Assembly (NCBI RefSeq): GCF_025717515.1
Contig: NZ_JAJIRN010000004.1
Coordinates: 186,001-250,000 of the forward strand
Reading direction: 5' to 3'
Source: Roseateles oligotrophus
GTDB lineage: Bacteria; Pseudomonadota; Gammaproteobacteria; Burkholderiales; Burkholderiaceae_C
Length of the DNA stretch: 64,000 nucleotides
Shown here: one piece after another, positions 9,913 to 17,924 of the stretch
Numbering within the stretch: the stretch's first letter is position 1
How the letters are laid out: the number at the start of each line of letters is the position of its first letter
Notes under the pieces: model-generated
Seen by the model: only the letters and a program-made list of their open reading frames with translations
What the model was told of the DNA's origin: nothing
Databases searched by the model: none
Made by a program: the position numbers and the translations under genes

Positions 9913-10356
9913 ATGGCGCGACATTCCACTCGTCTCCCGATCCCGCAACTCCAGCAGGACGACAGCATTTTGATCGACAGCACTTGGCCGAGCTTGGACG
10001 AAGCACAAACGCGCCAGGAGCAAGCCGCTCGCAGCGCTGCGCTGGAGACGCAAGCCCAATACCATGCGCAGTGTGATGACGCGGCCAGCGCCTGCTGGTA
10101 TCTGTGTCGCAGCCTCGGTCTGGCAAGGCAGATGGAAGCCGGCGGTGAACCGACGCTGGAACTCCTGTTCGAATTGCTCGGCGCCTTGGCGGATCTGCCC
10201 GCCGAGATTGGCAATGCGCCGATGCCTGAGCAAGTGGGCGCCGACAAACTCGGCGTGTTTGAGCTCTGCCAGCAACTCGCTGCCGCCCGCGAAGCCAGCC
10301 AGGAAGCTTGGGTCGACGCCGACTTGGCCGCGCCCACGCAGACGCTGACGCATTGA
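9913..10356 (+). CDS. Hypothetical protein, 147 residues
   Basis: I do not recognise this family. The protein is acidic, rich in Ala, Gln, Leu and Glu, probably helical and cytosolic, with no signal peptide or membrane segment. It has three cysteines, two of them in DDAASACWYLCRSLG. Codon use resembles neighbouring real genes. It stands alone between glmU and an SRPBCC gene, in the same direction. No close ribosome-binding site is obvious before the ATG. Confidence 0.6.
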   Translation: MARHSTRLPIPQLQQDDSILIDSTWPSLDEAQTRQEQAARSAALETQAQYHAQCDDAASACWYLCRSLGLARQMEAGGEPTLELLFELLGALADLPAEIGNAPMPEQVGADKLGVFELCQQLAAAREASQEAWVDADLAAPTQTLTH

Positions 10357-10472
10357 GCGCTTGGCCGCTCAGGCGCTCAGGTTTTTTGCGCTCAGGCGGC
10401 CAGCGGGTTGGCGAGGATTGCAGAATCCGCAACTTCGCCGCATGCTAACCGGCAGTTCAACGGGAGCTGCCC

Positions 10473-11009
10473 ATGAAGATCCTCAAATTTCTCGGCCTTG
10501 GCCTGCTCTCGCTCCTGGCCATGCTGCTGATCGGCGGCTGGCTGCTACCGTCCACATTCAGCGTCTCACGCAGCGTGCAGATTGCCGCCAGCCCTGACAA
10601 GATCTATCCCCTGGTGGCCGCGCCCAAAGAATGGCGGCAATGGAGTGTTTGGAACCGCCGCGACCCGGCCATGGTGATCGAGTACAGCGGCCCGGCCACC
10701 GGGGCCGGCGCGGTCTGGGCCTGGAAAAGCGTCAGTGAGGGCGACGGCAAGATGAGTTTCACCGCCGCAGAGCCGCCGAAGCGCGTCGCCTACGATCTCT
10801 ACTTCCCCGATTTCGGCACCACCTCCAGCGGCGAGTTCCGCTTTGAGCCGCAGGCCAATGGCGCCACGCAAGTCACCTGGCTGATGAATGGCGACATGGG
10901 CAAGAACCCCTTGTTCCACTGGATGGCCTTGTTTGCCGATGGCATGGTGGGCAAAGACTTCGAGTCAGGCCTGGCCAATTTGAAATCGGTCGCCGAGAAA
11001 GCGCCTTAG
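10473..11009 (+). CDS. SRPBCC-family (START/Bet v1-like) protein with N-terminal membrane anchor
   Basis: Protein of 178 residues. Residues about 8-28 form a hydrophobic anchor or signal. A polyketide-cyclase/SRPBCC-type ligand-binding fold follows, with the opening pattern VSRSVQIAASPDKIYPLV, then EWRQWSVWNRRDP and TQVTWLMNGDMG near the end. Such proteins bind hydrophobic ligands; the ligand here is unknown. GGGAG stands 8-9 bases before the ATG. A 9-bp hairpin follows the gene. Confidence 0.8.
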   Translation: MKILKFLGLGLLSLLAMLLIGGWLLPSTFSVSRSVQIAASPDKIYPLVAAPKEWRQWSVWNRRDPAMVIEYSGPATGAGAVWAWKSVSEGDGKMSFTAAEPPKRVAYDLYFPDFGTTSSGEFRFEPQANGATQVTWLMNGDMGKNPLFHWMALFADGMVGKDFESGLANLKSVAEKAP

Positions 11010-11022
11010 GGCCGCGCCGCAC

Positions 11023-11052
11023 AAGCCCAGCGTCTTGTTGCAGGCTGGGCTT
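11023..11052 (+). terminator. Hairpin after the SRPBCC gene
   Basis: AAGCCCAGC (11023-11031) pairs perfectly with GCTGGGCTT (11044-11052) across a 12-base loop, 13 bases after the stop. No T run is present on either strand, so terminator function is uncertain. The 236 bases from here to the DinB-like fragment show no convincing gene. Confidence 0.4.
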
Positions 11053-11288
11053 CCCCTCGGCGCATGGCCCTCGGCTGACATACCCTGGGTGTCTGTAGAA
11101 GGCCAACGCTTGTTCGGCGAGAATATCCTGCAAACCGCCGCCTTGCGGCACGAAACTGTCGCGTGCTTCAGCGCCGTCATGCGGTCAATCATGGCAGTTT
11201 CACGTTGCTGGCCGGCGTCATTGAGCGCCCAGCGTACAGACGCCTACGGCCGCGCCCTTCATGATCCCACCCTCACCCGAAACACCCG

Positions 11289-11483
11289 ATGAATCCCGTC
11301 ACCCTCGCCGCGCTGCAGGCCCTCCCGCAGCAACTCGATCGCACCGCCATGTTTGAAGCTTATGGACCGCTGAGCTTGCGCAGCCTGGTGCATTACCTCT
11401 GCAGCCACGATCAGCCGCACTTGGCGGGGCTGCAATGGTTGCTCGGGAAAATCGAGGCCTCGCGTGTCGTGTTTGCGCCATGA
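11289..11483 (+). pseudogene. Short fragment resembling the C-terminus of a DinB-family protein
   Basis: The frame encodes 64 residues. YGPLSLRSLVHYLCSHDQPH followed by LAGLQWLLGKIEA resembles the last helices of DinB/DinB_2 four-helix proteins, where a His in an HD-x-x-H pattern is a metal ligand. A full family member is about 150-170 residues, and nothing upstream resembles the missing N-terminal helices. It ends with an ATGA overlap with the next gene, which could keep it translated. It could also be a genuine small protein. Confidence 0.4.
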
Positions 11484-11890
11484 ATAGCTACCTCGCAACT
11501 TGTTTATGCGGCGCGGTGGCATTGGAGATTCAAGGCGGCATTGAAGCCATCATTCATTGCCACTGCTCCAAATGCCGCAAGTCCAGCGGCACAGCCTTCG
11601 CCACCAACGGCTACATTCGCTCGGCTGGCCTGCGGATTACGCGGGGTGAACAAAGCATTCGCGGCTATGAGGTCACTGCCGGGCGCAGCCGGCATTTTTG
11701 CGGCGTCTGCGCATCCCCTCTGTTCAGCTCGAACGCCGCTGACCCCGACCGGCTCAGGCTGCGCCTGGGCATCCTCGACTCTGACATCAGCGAGCGCCCC
11801 ATCTCGCATAATTTTGTATCCTCAAAGGCCTCGTGGGAAGAGCTGGACGCCGAGCTCCCCCGCTATGACGGCCATGAGCCTGGGCGCTGA
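11480..11890 (+). CDS. GFA-family (glutathione-dependent formaldehyde-activating-like) zinc protein
   Basis: Protein of 136 residues with the cysteine layout of the GFA/CENP-V fold. CLCGAV lies near the N-terminus, then CHCSKCRKSSG and CGVCASPLF. These bind structural and catalytic zinc in the family. Most members, unlike Gfa itself, have unknown substrates. The ATG at 11480 is favoured over 11435 because MNSYLATCLCGAV is the normal family start. It overlaps the preceding fragment by four bases. Confidence 0.88.
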   Translation: MNSYLATCLCGAVALEIQGGIEAIIHCHCSKCRKSSGTAFATNGYIRSAGLRITRGEQSIRGYEVTAGRSRHFCGVCASPLFSSNAADPDRLRLRLGILDSDISERPISHNFVSSKASWEELDAELPRYDGHEPGR

Positions 11891-12040
11891 AGCCGCGCCG
11901 TTCAAGCCGCCAATCCGTCCTGCGTAGACGTTAGTATTCAAGCAGGCTTTGACTACAATCCCCCAACTCCATGCGTGGCGATGCGGGCAGCAAGATCCAA
12001 AATCTCGTGCAATTCTTCCAAAGAAAATAGCATCCAAAAA

Positions 12041-12562
12041 ATGGCTCGCAACATTGAAATCAAAGCCCGCATCGCCAGCATTGACGCCTTGCGCCAGCTG
12101 GCATCGACGATAGCGGATGGCGCGCCCGTAGATATCTTGCAGGACGACACCTTCTTCAACTGCGCGCTCGGTCGCTTGAAGCTCAGGGCCTTTGTTGACG
12201 GCACGGCCCAACTTGTTTTCTATCGTCGCGCCGATACGCAGGGACCCAAGGAGTCTTTCTATGAAATCGCACCCGTTCATGCGCCCGAGGCTCTGAGAAA
12301 AACACTGACGCTCGCCTACGGCAGCGCTGGGCGCGTGAAGAAGCAGCGCAGCTTGCTGATGGTGGGGCGGACCCGAATTCACCTCGACCGGGTCGAAGGC
12401 TTGGGCGACTTCATGGAACTTGAAGTCGTGCTCGATGAGCAAGAGTCAGCCGAAGACGGGGTGCGCGAGGCCCACCGCATCATGGCGGCGCTGGGCATCC
12501 AAGCAACCCAGTTGGTCGAGGGCGCTTATCTCGACTTGCTGGCCATAAAGTCCGGCCTCTAA
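12041..12562 (+). CDS. CYTH-domain protein (class IV adenylate cyclase / triphosphatase-like)
   Basis: Protein of 173 residues in the CYTH superfamily, which processes triphosphates in a beta-tunnel with acidic and basic residues. The defining ExExK-like start is present as NIEIKARI. LKLRAF, YRRAD, KKQRSLLMVGRTRIHLD and GLGDFMELEVVL supply the expected alternating charged strands. The ATG at 12041 was chosen because the signature begins three residues later; the frame opens further upstream at 11975. Cyclase, thiamine triphosphatase or inorganic triphosphatase activity cannot be told apart by sequence. Confidence 0.82.
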   Translation: MARNIEIKARIASIDALRQLASTIADGAPVDILQDDTFFNCALGRLKLRAFVDGTAQLVFYRRADTQGPKESFYEIAPVHAPEALRKTLTLAYGSAGRVKKQRSLLMVGRTRIHLDRVEGLGDFMELEVVLDEQESAEDGVREAHRIMAALGIQATQLVEGAYLDLLAIKSGL

Positions 12563-12585
12563 CCCGCTGCACCCAGCCTCTGCCG

Positions 12586-13143
12586 ATGCAAACGCTATTG
12601 ATACCCGGGTTTGTAGTTCGCCCCGCCCGGCTAGAAGATGCCGCCGCCTGGGCGAGCTATGCCTGTCTGCCCGAGGTCAAGCAACACACGAGCTCGACCG
12701 CCTCGAACGTGGACGACGTCAAGGCCGAGATTCAGCGCTGCCTTGCCGGTGAGCCCAACACACCAATCCGCTTTGTCATGCTTCCACTTGGGGAGAAAAC
12801 CATCGTGGCGACGGTGGGCTTTCACAGCATCTCCTCGGCGTTCGGCACGGCAGAGATCACCTATGACGTCACGCCCAGCCAATGGGGAAAAGGCATTGCC
12901 CAAGCTGCCTGCCGGGCCGCCACACGCTGGGGCTTTGAAACAAGGGGTTGGCACAGAATTCAAGCCACCACCGTCTTGAGCAATCTGCGTTCTCAACAGG
13001 TACTGCAGCGCTGCGGCTTCCAACGTGAAGGCCTCGCCCGCAAGCTCAGGCTGGTCCGCGGTGTGCCGACCGATTACTGGGTCTACTCGGCCATTCCGGA
13101 GGATCTGCCGCCCCTGGCGAGCATAATCTCAAAACTCAGCTGA
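12586..13143 (+). CDS. GNAT-family N-acetyltransferase (RimJ/RimL type)
   Basis: Acetyl-CoA-dependent N-acyltransferase of 185 residues. The RimJ/RimL pattern is visible: FVVRPARLEDAAAWASYA at the start, then ITYDVTPSQWGKGIAQAAC as the acetyl-CoA pyrophosphate-binding loop (motif A). GWHRIQATTVLSNLRSQQVL and the C-terminal RCGFQREGLARK follow. The acceptor is unknown; family members modify ribosomal proteins or small amines. It lies 23 bases after the CYTH gene. Confidence 0.87.
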   Translation: MQTLLIPGFVVRPARLEDAAAWASYACLPEVKQHTSSTASNVDDVKAEIQRCLAGEPNTPIRFVMLPLGEKTIVATVGFHSISSAFGTAEITYDVTPSQWGKGIAQAACRAATRWGFETRGWHRIQATTVLSNLRSQQVLQRCGFQREGLARKLRLVRGVPTDYWVYSAIPEDLPPLASIISKLS

Positions 13144-13179
13144 CAATCCCGGCACCGTCAAACACCTGAGGCCCTCCCT

Positions 13180-13542
13180 ATGGCGACGAAATCGATTCAA
13201 ACCTGGCTTGAAGACGTTCGTCTGCTCGGCGAAGAGCAGTACCAGATCGCTTCGGCGGTCCGCGCCTTGGTGCGCGAGCAGTTCAAGCCCTTTGCAGAAG
13301 AGCTCAAGTATGGCGGCATCTTGTTTTCTTCCGGCCGGCCCTTCTGCGGCGTATTTGCCTACAAAGCCCATGTCAGCGTCGAATTTGCTCAAGGTGCCCG
13401 CATCAGCGACGAATTCGGTCACCTCGAAGGGGCCGGCAAAGGCCGCCGCCATCTCAAACTCGCCTGCCTGGCCGACATCGAGAACAAGCAGCTGGCGCAA
13501 TACCTGCCGCTCGCTTTGCAGGCGGCACAAACCAACTCCTAA
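13180..13542 (+). CDS. DUF1801 domain protein
   Basis: Small cytosolic protein of 120 residues resembling the DUF1801/YdhG-like fold. Typical parts are the start IQTWLEDVRLLGEEQYQI, the strand pattern EELKYGGILFSSGRPFCGVF, and KAHVSVEFAQGA. No biochemical function is established for the family. The stop codon falls inside a 7-bp tandem repeat. Confidence 0.78.
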   Translation: MATKSIQTWLEDVRLLGEEQYQIASAVRALVREQFKPFAEELKYGGILFSSGRPFCGVFAYKAHVSVEFAQGARISDEFGHLEGAGKGRRHLKLACLADIENKQLAQYLPLALQAAQTNS

Positions 13543-13561
13543 CTCGTAACTCCTAACTCCC
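13534..13561. repeat. Four-unit 7-bp tandem repeat
   Basis: AACTCCT, AACTCGT, AACTCCT and AACTCCC follow each other without gaps. The array includes the stop codon of the DUF1801 gene and ends 8 bases before the broken isochorismatase gene. The repeat puts extra stop codons (TAA) in the read-through path. It could be a replication-slippage relic. Confidence 0.7.
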
Positions 13562-13568
13562 CACTGCT

Positions 13569-13911
13569 ATGCGCACAGCCCTGCTCATCATTGATGTCCA
13601 GAATGCTTTGTGTTTTGCCGAGTACGCGGACGTCGACAGCCGAGGCCTGATCGAACGCATCAACCCAGTCAGCGCCAAGGCGCGCGCGGCCGGCGCGCCG
13701 GTGATCTTGATTCAAGATGCGTCGCTGGAAGGCGGAGCGCTTGGACGAGCGGCTGCAGATGGCACAGACGAATATCCTCGTCGCAAAGACGGTGCCCTAG
13801 ACAACGTCGTCCTGAGCGCGGCGCAGATTTCGACCCGCCTCGCTGGCCATCATCACCAGCTTCGGGCCGAGGGTCACGCCAATGAACGCTGCTGAGTTTG
13901 GGTTTGATTGA
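13569..13911 (+). pseudogene. Degraded isochorismatase-family cysteine hydrolase
   Basis: The N-terminal family start is intact: MRTALLIIDVQNALCF with the catalytic Asp, then KARAAGAPVILIQ. The rest is scrambled between frames. Bases 13753-13797 in the +1 frame encode LQMAQTNILVAKTVP, matching the family segment with the catalytic Lys. Bases 13800-13836 return to the first frame (DNVVLSAAQIST). Bases 13843-13911 shift again to LAIITSFGPRVTPMNAAEF, the usual C-terminus. The central part with the catalytic Cys (about 60-70 residues) is deleted. A 108-residue frame survives but cannot be an active enzyme. Confidence 0.82.
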
Positions 13912-14088
13912 CTGACTGACTGAAGCCCAACTGCGCCCCGCACCAATGCCGGGGCCAAATCCAAGGCTTTCTTACGCGCCATCATGCAGGCGAAACGGCC
14001 CTGGCCAGTTGCCCCAAAAAGCAGCAGACCGATGCAATACCAGTCATATCAATGACTTATAGCCGCTGCCAGCGGCTTGCCCACGGAC

Positions 14089-14097
14089 TTATCCACA
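14089..14097 (+). other. Single DnaA-box consensus
   Basis: TTATCCACA matches the bacterial DnaA 9-mer exactly. It sits in the 261-base gap before the LysR gene. No second box or AT-rich unwinding region is nearby, so this is not an origin. The rest of the gap shows no gene. Confidence 0.35.
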
Positions 14098-14172
14098 GGC
14101 AACGGGGATAGATCGCCCGGAGGCCGGGGCGGAGGCAGGCCGCTGCGCCCGGCGATCAGGGAAAATAGCGCG

Positions 14173-15060
14173 ATGCGTATCCGTTCCCCTTCCCTGCATG
14201 AGTTGCATGCTTTCGCGGCTGCGGCCCGACTAGGCAGCTTCTCCAAAGCGGCCGAGGAGCTGTGCGTCACGCAAGGAGCCATCAGCCGGGCCATTGCCCA
14301 CCTCGAAGCGCAGTTGGGCCACACCTTTTTTGTGCGCCGGGCTCGCGGCATCGAATTGACGACGCGCGGCCGCGACTACCTGGGCTTGATCGGCCCCGCC
14401 TTGCAAACACTGGAATCCGCCGCCATCGCGCAGCGCTCGCCCGACGAGCCAACGCGGCTGAGGGTGTCGGTTCCGCCGACCTTGGCCGCCAAATGGTTGA
14501 TTCCCAAGTTGGCCGATTGGCAGGCCTTGCACCCGCAGATATCGCTGTCCCTGGCACCTTCTCAACACGAGGAAGACTTCAGCAATGCCGATATTGACGC
14601 CTGGTTGCGGCCCAGCGGTGGGGGCTTCCCGAATGGCATCGACGCCGAGTACATCGTCGGGCGCGAAATCGTCGCGATCTGCCATCCCAAGGACCTGCGC
14701 GGCCGCAATGCGCTGACTCAGCCGGTCGACTTGTTGAGCCGCCCGCTGCTCTGCAATACCAACTATCAACACAATTGGCGCATCTGGCTGGACGCCGCTG
14801 ATTTAGGCGAACAAGAGTTCAAGCCAAGCGCCGATTTCGAGCAGGTTTCCATGTTGGTTCAAGCGGTGATGGCCGGCTTGGGTGTGGCCGTCGTGCAGCG
14901 CTGCTTGATTGACGATGAACTCAACTCCGGTCGCATCGTCATACCGTTCGAAGACAAGGTGGCTTTCACGGTGGGCTATATGTTGTGCACCCGCCGAGCC
15001 AGCCATTCAAACCGCGCTTTGCAGCAACTCGGTCAATGGCTGAAGACTCAGGCAGAGTAG
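14173..15060 (+). CDS. LysR-family transcriptional regulator (GcvA-like)
   Basis: DNA-binding regulator of 295 residues. The N-terminal winged helix-turn-helix shows LHELHAFAAAARLGSFSKAA, then ELCVTQGAISRAIAHLEAQL. The effector domain begins at TRLRVSVPPTLAAKWLIPKL, a wording common in GcvA-type regulators. The ATG at 14173 gives the usual family length; the frame stays open to a TTG at 14077 that would add an unlikely Arg/Gly-rich tail. No obvious target gene is adjacent: the preceding genes run the same way and the next gene is convergent. Confidence 0.9.
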   Translation: MRIRSPSLHELHAFAAAARLGSFSKAAEELCVTQGAISRAIAHLEAQLGHTFFVRRARGIELTTRGRDYLGLIGPALQTLESAAIAQRSPDEPTRLRVSVPPTLAAKWLIPKLADWQALHPQISLSLAPSQHEEDFSNADIDAWLRPSGGGFPNGIDAEYIVGREIVAICHPKDLRGRNALTQPVDLLSRPLLCNTNYQHNWRIWLDAADLGEQEFKPSADFEQVSMLVQAVMAGLGVAVVQRCLIDDELNSGRIVIPFEDKVAFTVGYMLCTRRASHSNRALQQLGQWLKTQAE

Positions 15061-15087
15061 GCTGCAAGCGCCTCGGAGCAAATGGCA

Positions 15088-16005
15088 TCAACCCTTGGCT
15101 CGACCCAGCAGACTCTTCTCATGGCCGGCGATCAAGCGGCTGATGCGCGACACCGAGAGCCCCAACTGGGCCGCCAATGAACTCATCGTTTGGCCGGCTT
15201 CGGTGTGAGCCTTGTAAAGCGCCTGCTCTCGCGACTCACTGCTATCCAGACAATCCTGCAAGTCAAAGCCCGCAAGAAACTGCTGCTGGGCAGACTTGAT
15301 TTCACGGCGCTGAAGGCCTTTTGCTGCGGGCGCAGCGTCTTGAAGCGGGAGTCTGGAGCGCTCCAGCATTGCTTCGGCGAAGGCCTCGTCGCCCAAGAAT
15401 ATCTGCCGCCGCAAACGCCCCGGCCATAGCTGCAGGGTCGGCTCTTTGGCGACCAACTTTGCATAGCGCTCGGCAGCCCGCCCTTGCTCCGCAGCGCTGC
15501 GCGCTTCGCGTCCAATCACATAACTCCACAACCCAACAGCATCAAGCCAAGCCGGCGCTGCGTCAAGACCGGCATGCACCCGAAAGCTGGACCAAGCCCA
15601 CTGCTCCGCCCTTGCAACCAAGCCCAATCGCAAGGGATTCAACTCCACATAACGGCAGACATCCAGCAGATGGGCGTCCCGGTCAAGCAGAATCGCTTTG
15701 AAGCGGCCGTGAAATAAAGCGCCGTCGCTGCGCTGATGGCGGTTGTGATATTGCGTATAGACACCGCCCAGATGGCGCATCAAACGCGAGAGATTGGCTT
15801 GGCGGGTATAGAGCACCAGATGGTAGTGATCCGGCAGCAGGCAATAGGCCAGCACTTGGGCATCAAAACGCTGCATGGTCTTAGCCAGTAGGCCCAGAAA
15901 AACCTCACGGTCTGCTTCATCAGCAAAGGCCGGATTGCCGGCTTCGGACCAGGAACTGACGTGGTACACGGCGCCGGGGAATTCAATGCGGGGAGGACGT
16001 GCCAT
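15088..16005 (-). CDS. REP-associated tyrosine transposase (RAYT, Y1/IS200-like domain)
   Basis: Single-domain HUH nuclease-type protein of 305 residues with an extra C-terminal region. The start RPPRIEFPGAVYHV is the usual RAYT opening. The HUH metal motif is HYH in LLPDHYHLVLYT. A conserved region with a candidate catalytic Tyr lies in GGVYTQYHNRHQRS, followed by GALFHGRFKAILLD and RYVELNPLRLGLV. The C-terminus (about 265-300) contains a helix-turn-helix-like AAQLGLSVSRISRLIAGHE. A REP-like inverted repeat lies 36 bases upstream of the start. RAYTs usually act on REP sequences in the host genome rather than moving a classical insertion sequence. The ATG at 16005 was preferred to a TTG at 16011. 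Confidence 0.9.
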   Translation of the reverse strand: MARPPRIEFPGAVYHVSSWSEAGNPAFADEADREVFLGLLAKTMQRFDAQVLAYCLLPDHYHLVLYTRQANLSRLMRHLGGVYTQYHNRHQRSDGALFHGRFKAILLDRDAHLLDVCRYVELNPLRLGLVARAEQWAWSSFRVHAGLDAAPAWLDAVGLWSYVIGREARSAAEQGRAAERYAKLVAKEPTLQLWPGRLRRQIFLGDEAFAEAMLERSRLPLQDAAPAAKGLQRREIKSAQQQFLAGFDLQDCLDSSESREQALYKAHTEAGQTMSSLAAQLGLSVSRISRLIAGHEKSLLGRAKG

Positions 16006-16041
16006 GCTCAAACATAGTTGACGAGAGGCAAAAAGGCAAGT

Positions 16042-16086
16042 CCTGACCCCAGTGCCCCCAGCAGGGAAATTGCTTCGGGGGTCAGG
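16042..16086. repeat. REP-like inverted repeat beside the RAYT gene
   Basis: CCTGACCCC (16042-16050) and GGGGTCAGG (16078-16086) form a perfect 9-bp inverted repeat around a 27-base centre that also contains runs of C and G able to extend the stem. Its position just upstream of a RAYT gene and its size fit a REP unit. It also lies 14 bases beyond the end of the thioredoxin gene, where it could act as that gene's terminator. Confidence 0.65.
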
Positions 16087-16100
16087 TCATGCAAAGCGAC

Positions 16101-16601
16101 TCATTGCCTCGCATGCAGCCCCTCAAGCACCGCCAGCACCGCCTCATCGCCCATATTGCGGGCATCCGCCAACTCGCCGCCGCTGGTCGCGCGCAAGACC
16201 TCACCGTCGCGCTTCAACACCGCCACCGCAGGGATTCCTTTCTTCAAGGACACACCGATCTGCGCCGCCAAATCGGTGTTGCGATCGAAGCGTCCGACAT
16301 TGACCTTCAGCACCACCAAGCGCTTGCCGACATGCTCGGCCAAGGAACCCGCACTCATCTTCTTGTCGAGTGCCACGCAATCACCACACCAGTTGGCACC
16401 AAACACGACCAGCACATTTTTCTGCTGAGCTTGCGCCCTGGCCAGCGCCTGATTCAACTCGGCACGCGCATCGGCCGTCTCGCTGTAGATCTGCTTGGGC
16501 GCGCTCGCGGCGCTTGCAGGAGCAGCAGGCTGACCCTGAGCCTGCACGGGCAAACCGCTGAACAAGGAGACAAGCAAAACAGCAGTGGCAATGTTCTTCA
16601 T
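16101..16601 (-). CDS. Exported thioredoxin-family protein
   Basis: Protein of 166 residues with a clear signal peptide (MKNIATAVLLVSLFSGLPVQAQ), so it is probably periplasmic. An Ala/Pro-rich linker is followed by a thioredoxin fold. The active site is WCGDC at 71-75, and the cis-proline loop appears as KKGIPAVAVL. The CGDC dipeptide rather than CGPC suggests a thioredoxin-like reductant or thiol-disulfide protein of the DUF255/TlpA-like kind. Convergent small spacing to the RAYT repeat suggests it is its own unit. Confidence 0.85.
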   Translation of the reverse strand: MKNIATAVLLVSLFSGLPVQAQGQPAAPASAASAPKQIYSETADARAELNQALARAQAQQKNVLVVFGANWCGDCVALDKKMSAGSLAEHVGKRLVVLKVNVGRFDRNTDLAAQIGVSLKKGIPAVAVLKRDGEVLRATSGGELADARNMGDEAVLAVLEGLHARQ

Positions 16602-16692
16602 GGCAGTCAGTGAAATTTGAGCGAAAGCCGAGTGTGCCACGCAAGATGCGGTACAAAGCCGCACTTCCACTGCCCACTTTTGAAAGAACCCC

Positions 16693-17613
16693 ATGGCGGC
16701 CTCCAGCCTGTTTGCACTGATCGACGATATCGCCACCTTGCTGGACGACGTGGCCCTGCTCAGCAAGGCTGCCGCCAAGCAAACCACCGGCGTGCTCGGA
16801 GATGACCTGGCCCTGAACGCGCAACAGGTCAGTGGCGTGGCCGCCGAGAGGGAGTTGCCGGTAGTCTGGGCCGTTGCCAAGGGCTCGGCCCGCAACAAGG
16901 CGATTCTGGTGCCCGGCGCACTGGCCATCAGCGCTTGGGCGCCCTGGGCCGTAACGCCCTTGCTGATGGTCGGTGGCACTTATCTGTGCTTTGAAGGCTT
17001 CGAAAAGATCGCCCACAAGCTTCTGCACAGCGCCGCCGAAGATGCCGACGAACAGCAAGCGCTGCGGAGCGCGGCAATGGCCTCGGAGCAAGACCTGCTG
17101 GCCTTCGAACGCGACAAGATCAAGGGCGCCATTCGTACCGATTTTGTGCTTTCGGCCGAGATTATCGCGATCACCCTGGGCACCGTCGCCGCCGCCACTT
17201 TCGCCAAGCAACTGATGGTCTTGAGCGGCATCGCGGTGTTGATGACGATTGGCGTTTATGGCCTGGTCGCGGCCATCGTCAAGCTGGACGATGTCGGCCT
17301 CTTCCTGAGCCGCAGCAAGAAGGCCATGGTGCGCGCCCTCGGCCTCGGGATGGTCAGCATGGCGCCGGGCCTGATGCGGACCCTGACCGTGGTCGGCACG
17401 ATCGCGATGTTCTTGGTTGGCGGCGGCATTCTCAATCATGGCCTGCCGCAACTGCATGGCTTGGCGCCGGCGCTGGCGGCTCAGATGGGGCCGGCTTCGG
17501 CACTCGCGGGCTTGGCCGTGGACGGACTGGTGGGTCTGGCTGCCGGCGCCATCGCGGTTGCCGTTTTCACCTTGGGTCAGCGACTCTGGCGGCTTGCCAA
17601 GGGTCAGGTCTGA
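16693..17613 (+). CDS. DUF808 family inner-membrane protein (YedI-like)
   Basis: Multi-pass membrane protein of 306 residues. The family start is visible as LFALIDDIATLLDDVALLSK followed by KQTTGVLGDDLALNAQQV. About six hydrophobic segments follow, including AILVPGALAISAWAPWAVTP, SAEIIAITLGTVAAATF and a C-terminal LVGLAAGAIAVAVFTLG. Members are widespread but of unknown function. It is divergent from the thioredoxin gene, with 91 bases between the starts. Confidence 0.85.
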   Translation: MAASSLFALIDDIATLLDDVALLSKAAAKQTTGVLGDDLALNAQQVSGVAAERELPVVWAVAKGSARNKAILVPGALAISAWAPWAVTPLLMVGGTYLCFEGFEKIAHKLLHSAAEDADEQQALRSAAMASEQDLLAFERDKIKGAIRTDFVLSAEIIAITLGTVAAATFAKQLMVLSGIAVLMTIGVYGLVAAIVKLDDVGLFLSRSKKAMVRALGLGMVSMAPGLMRTLTVVGTIAMFLVGGGILNHGLPQLHGLAPALAAQMGPASALAGLAVDGLVGLAAGAIAVAVFTLGQRLWRLAKGQV

Positions 17614-17671
17614 ACACCCTCGAACATGTTTGCACTGGCGCAAATATGACAGTCCAGAGTACGATGCCGGC

Positions 17672-17899
17672 ATGAAGATCTACCAAATTGAAGTCCAGAA
17701 GTTCAAGGCTGCTTCGAACAATATCCATGGTCAGGTGCTGTTCAAGGTCGATGCCTTGGTCTCGCCCAAGGCCGAAGTCGAGGGCATTGAGCCTAGCACC
17801 ATCATTGCAATGACCGAGAAGAATGCGCGCGTGCTGATGGCCTTGTTGAAGGCGCAACTGGCTGAATTCGACGGCAAGAAAGCGCGCAGCCGCTTCTAA
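17672..17899 (+). CDS. Hypothetical protein, 75 residues
   Basis: Small cytosolic protein starting MKIYQIEVQKFKAASNNIHG. It has no cysteines, membrane segments or known motif. The alternating hydrophobic pattern in the first half suggests beta strands, and TEKNARVLMALLKAQLAEFD suggests a C-terminal helix. I believe it is conserved in relatives but can give no function. The ATG at 17672 was chosen because the frame upstream only mirrors DUF808 coding sequence. It is followed after 25 bases by the YecA-like gene. Confidence 0.65.
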   Translation: MKIYQIEVQKFKAASNNIHGQVLFKVDALVSPKAEVEGIEPSTIIAMTEKNARVLMALLKAQLAEFDGKKARSRF

Positions 17900-17924
17900 G
17901 GCAACGGCCTGCGACAATCACGCG

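Noticed and set aside
11035-11292. 85-codon frame after the SRPBCC gene
   Set aside because: There is no motif, no ribosome-binding site, and it starts inside a hairpin. The composition is not convincing.
14089-14097. DnaA box as evidence for a replication origin
   Set aside because: Only one box is present, with no AT-rich region, dnaA/dnaN or parAB neighbours. The 9-mer occurs by chance.
15088-16086. RAYT gene as a complete IS200/IS605 insertion sequence
   Set aside because: The long protein with extra C-terminal domain, the adjacent REP-like repeat and the lack of element ends fit a domesticated RAYT rather than an insertion sequence.
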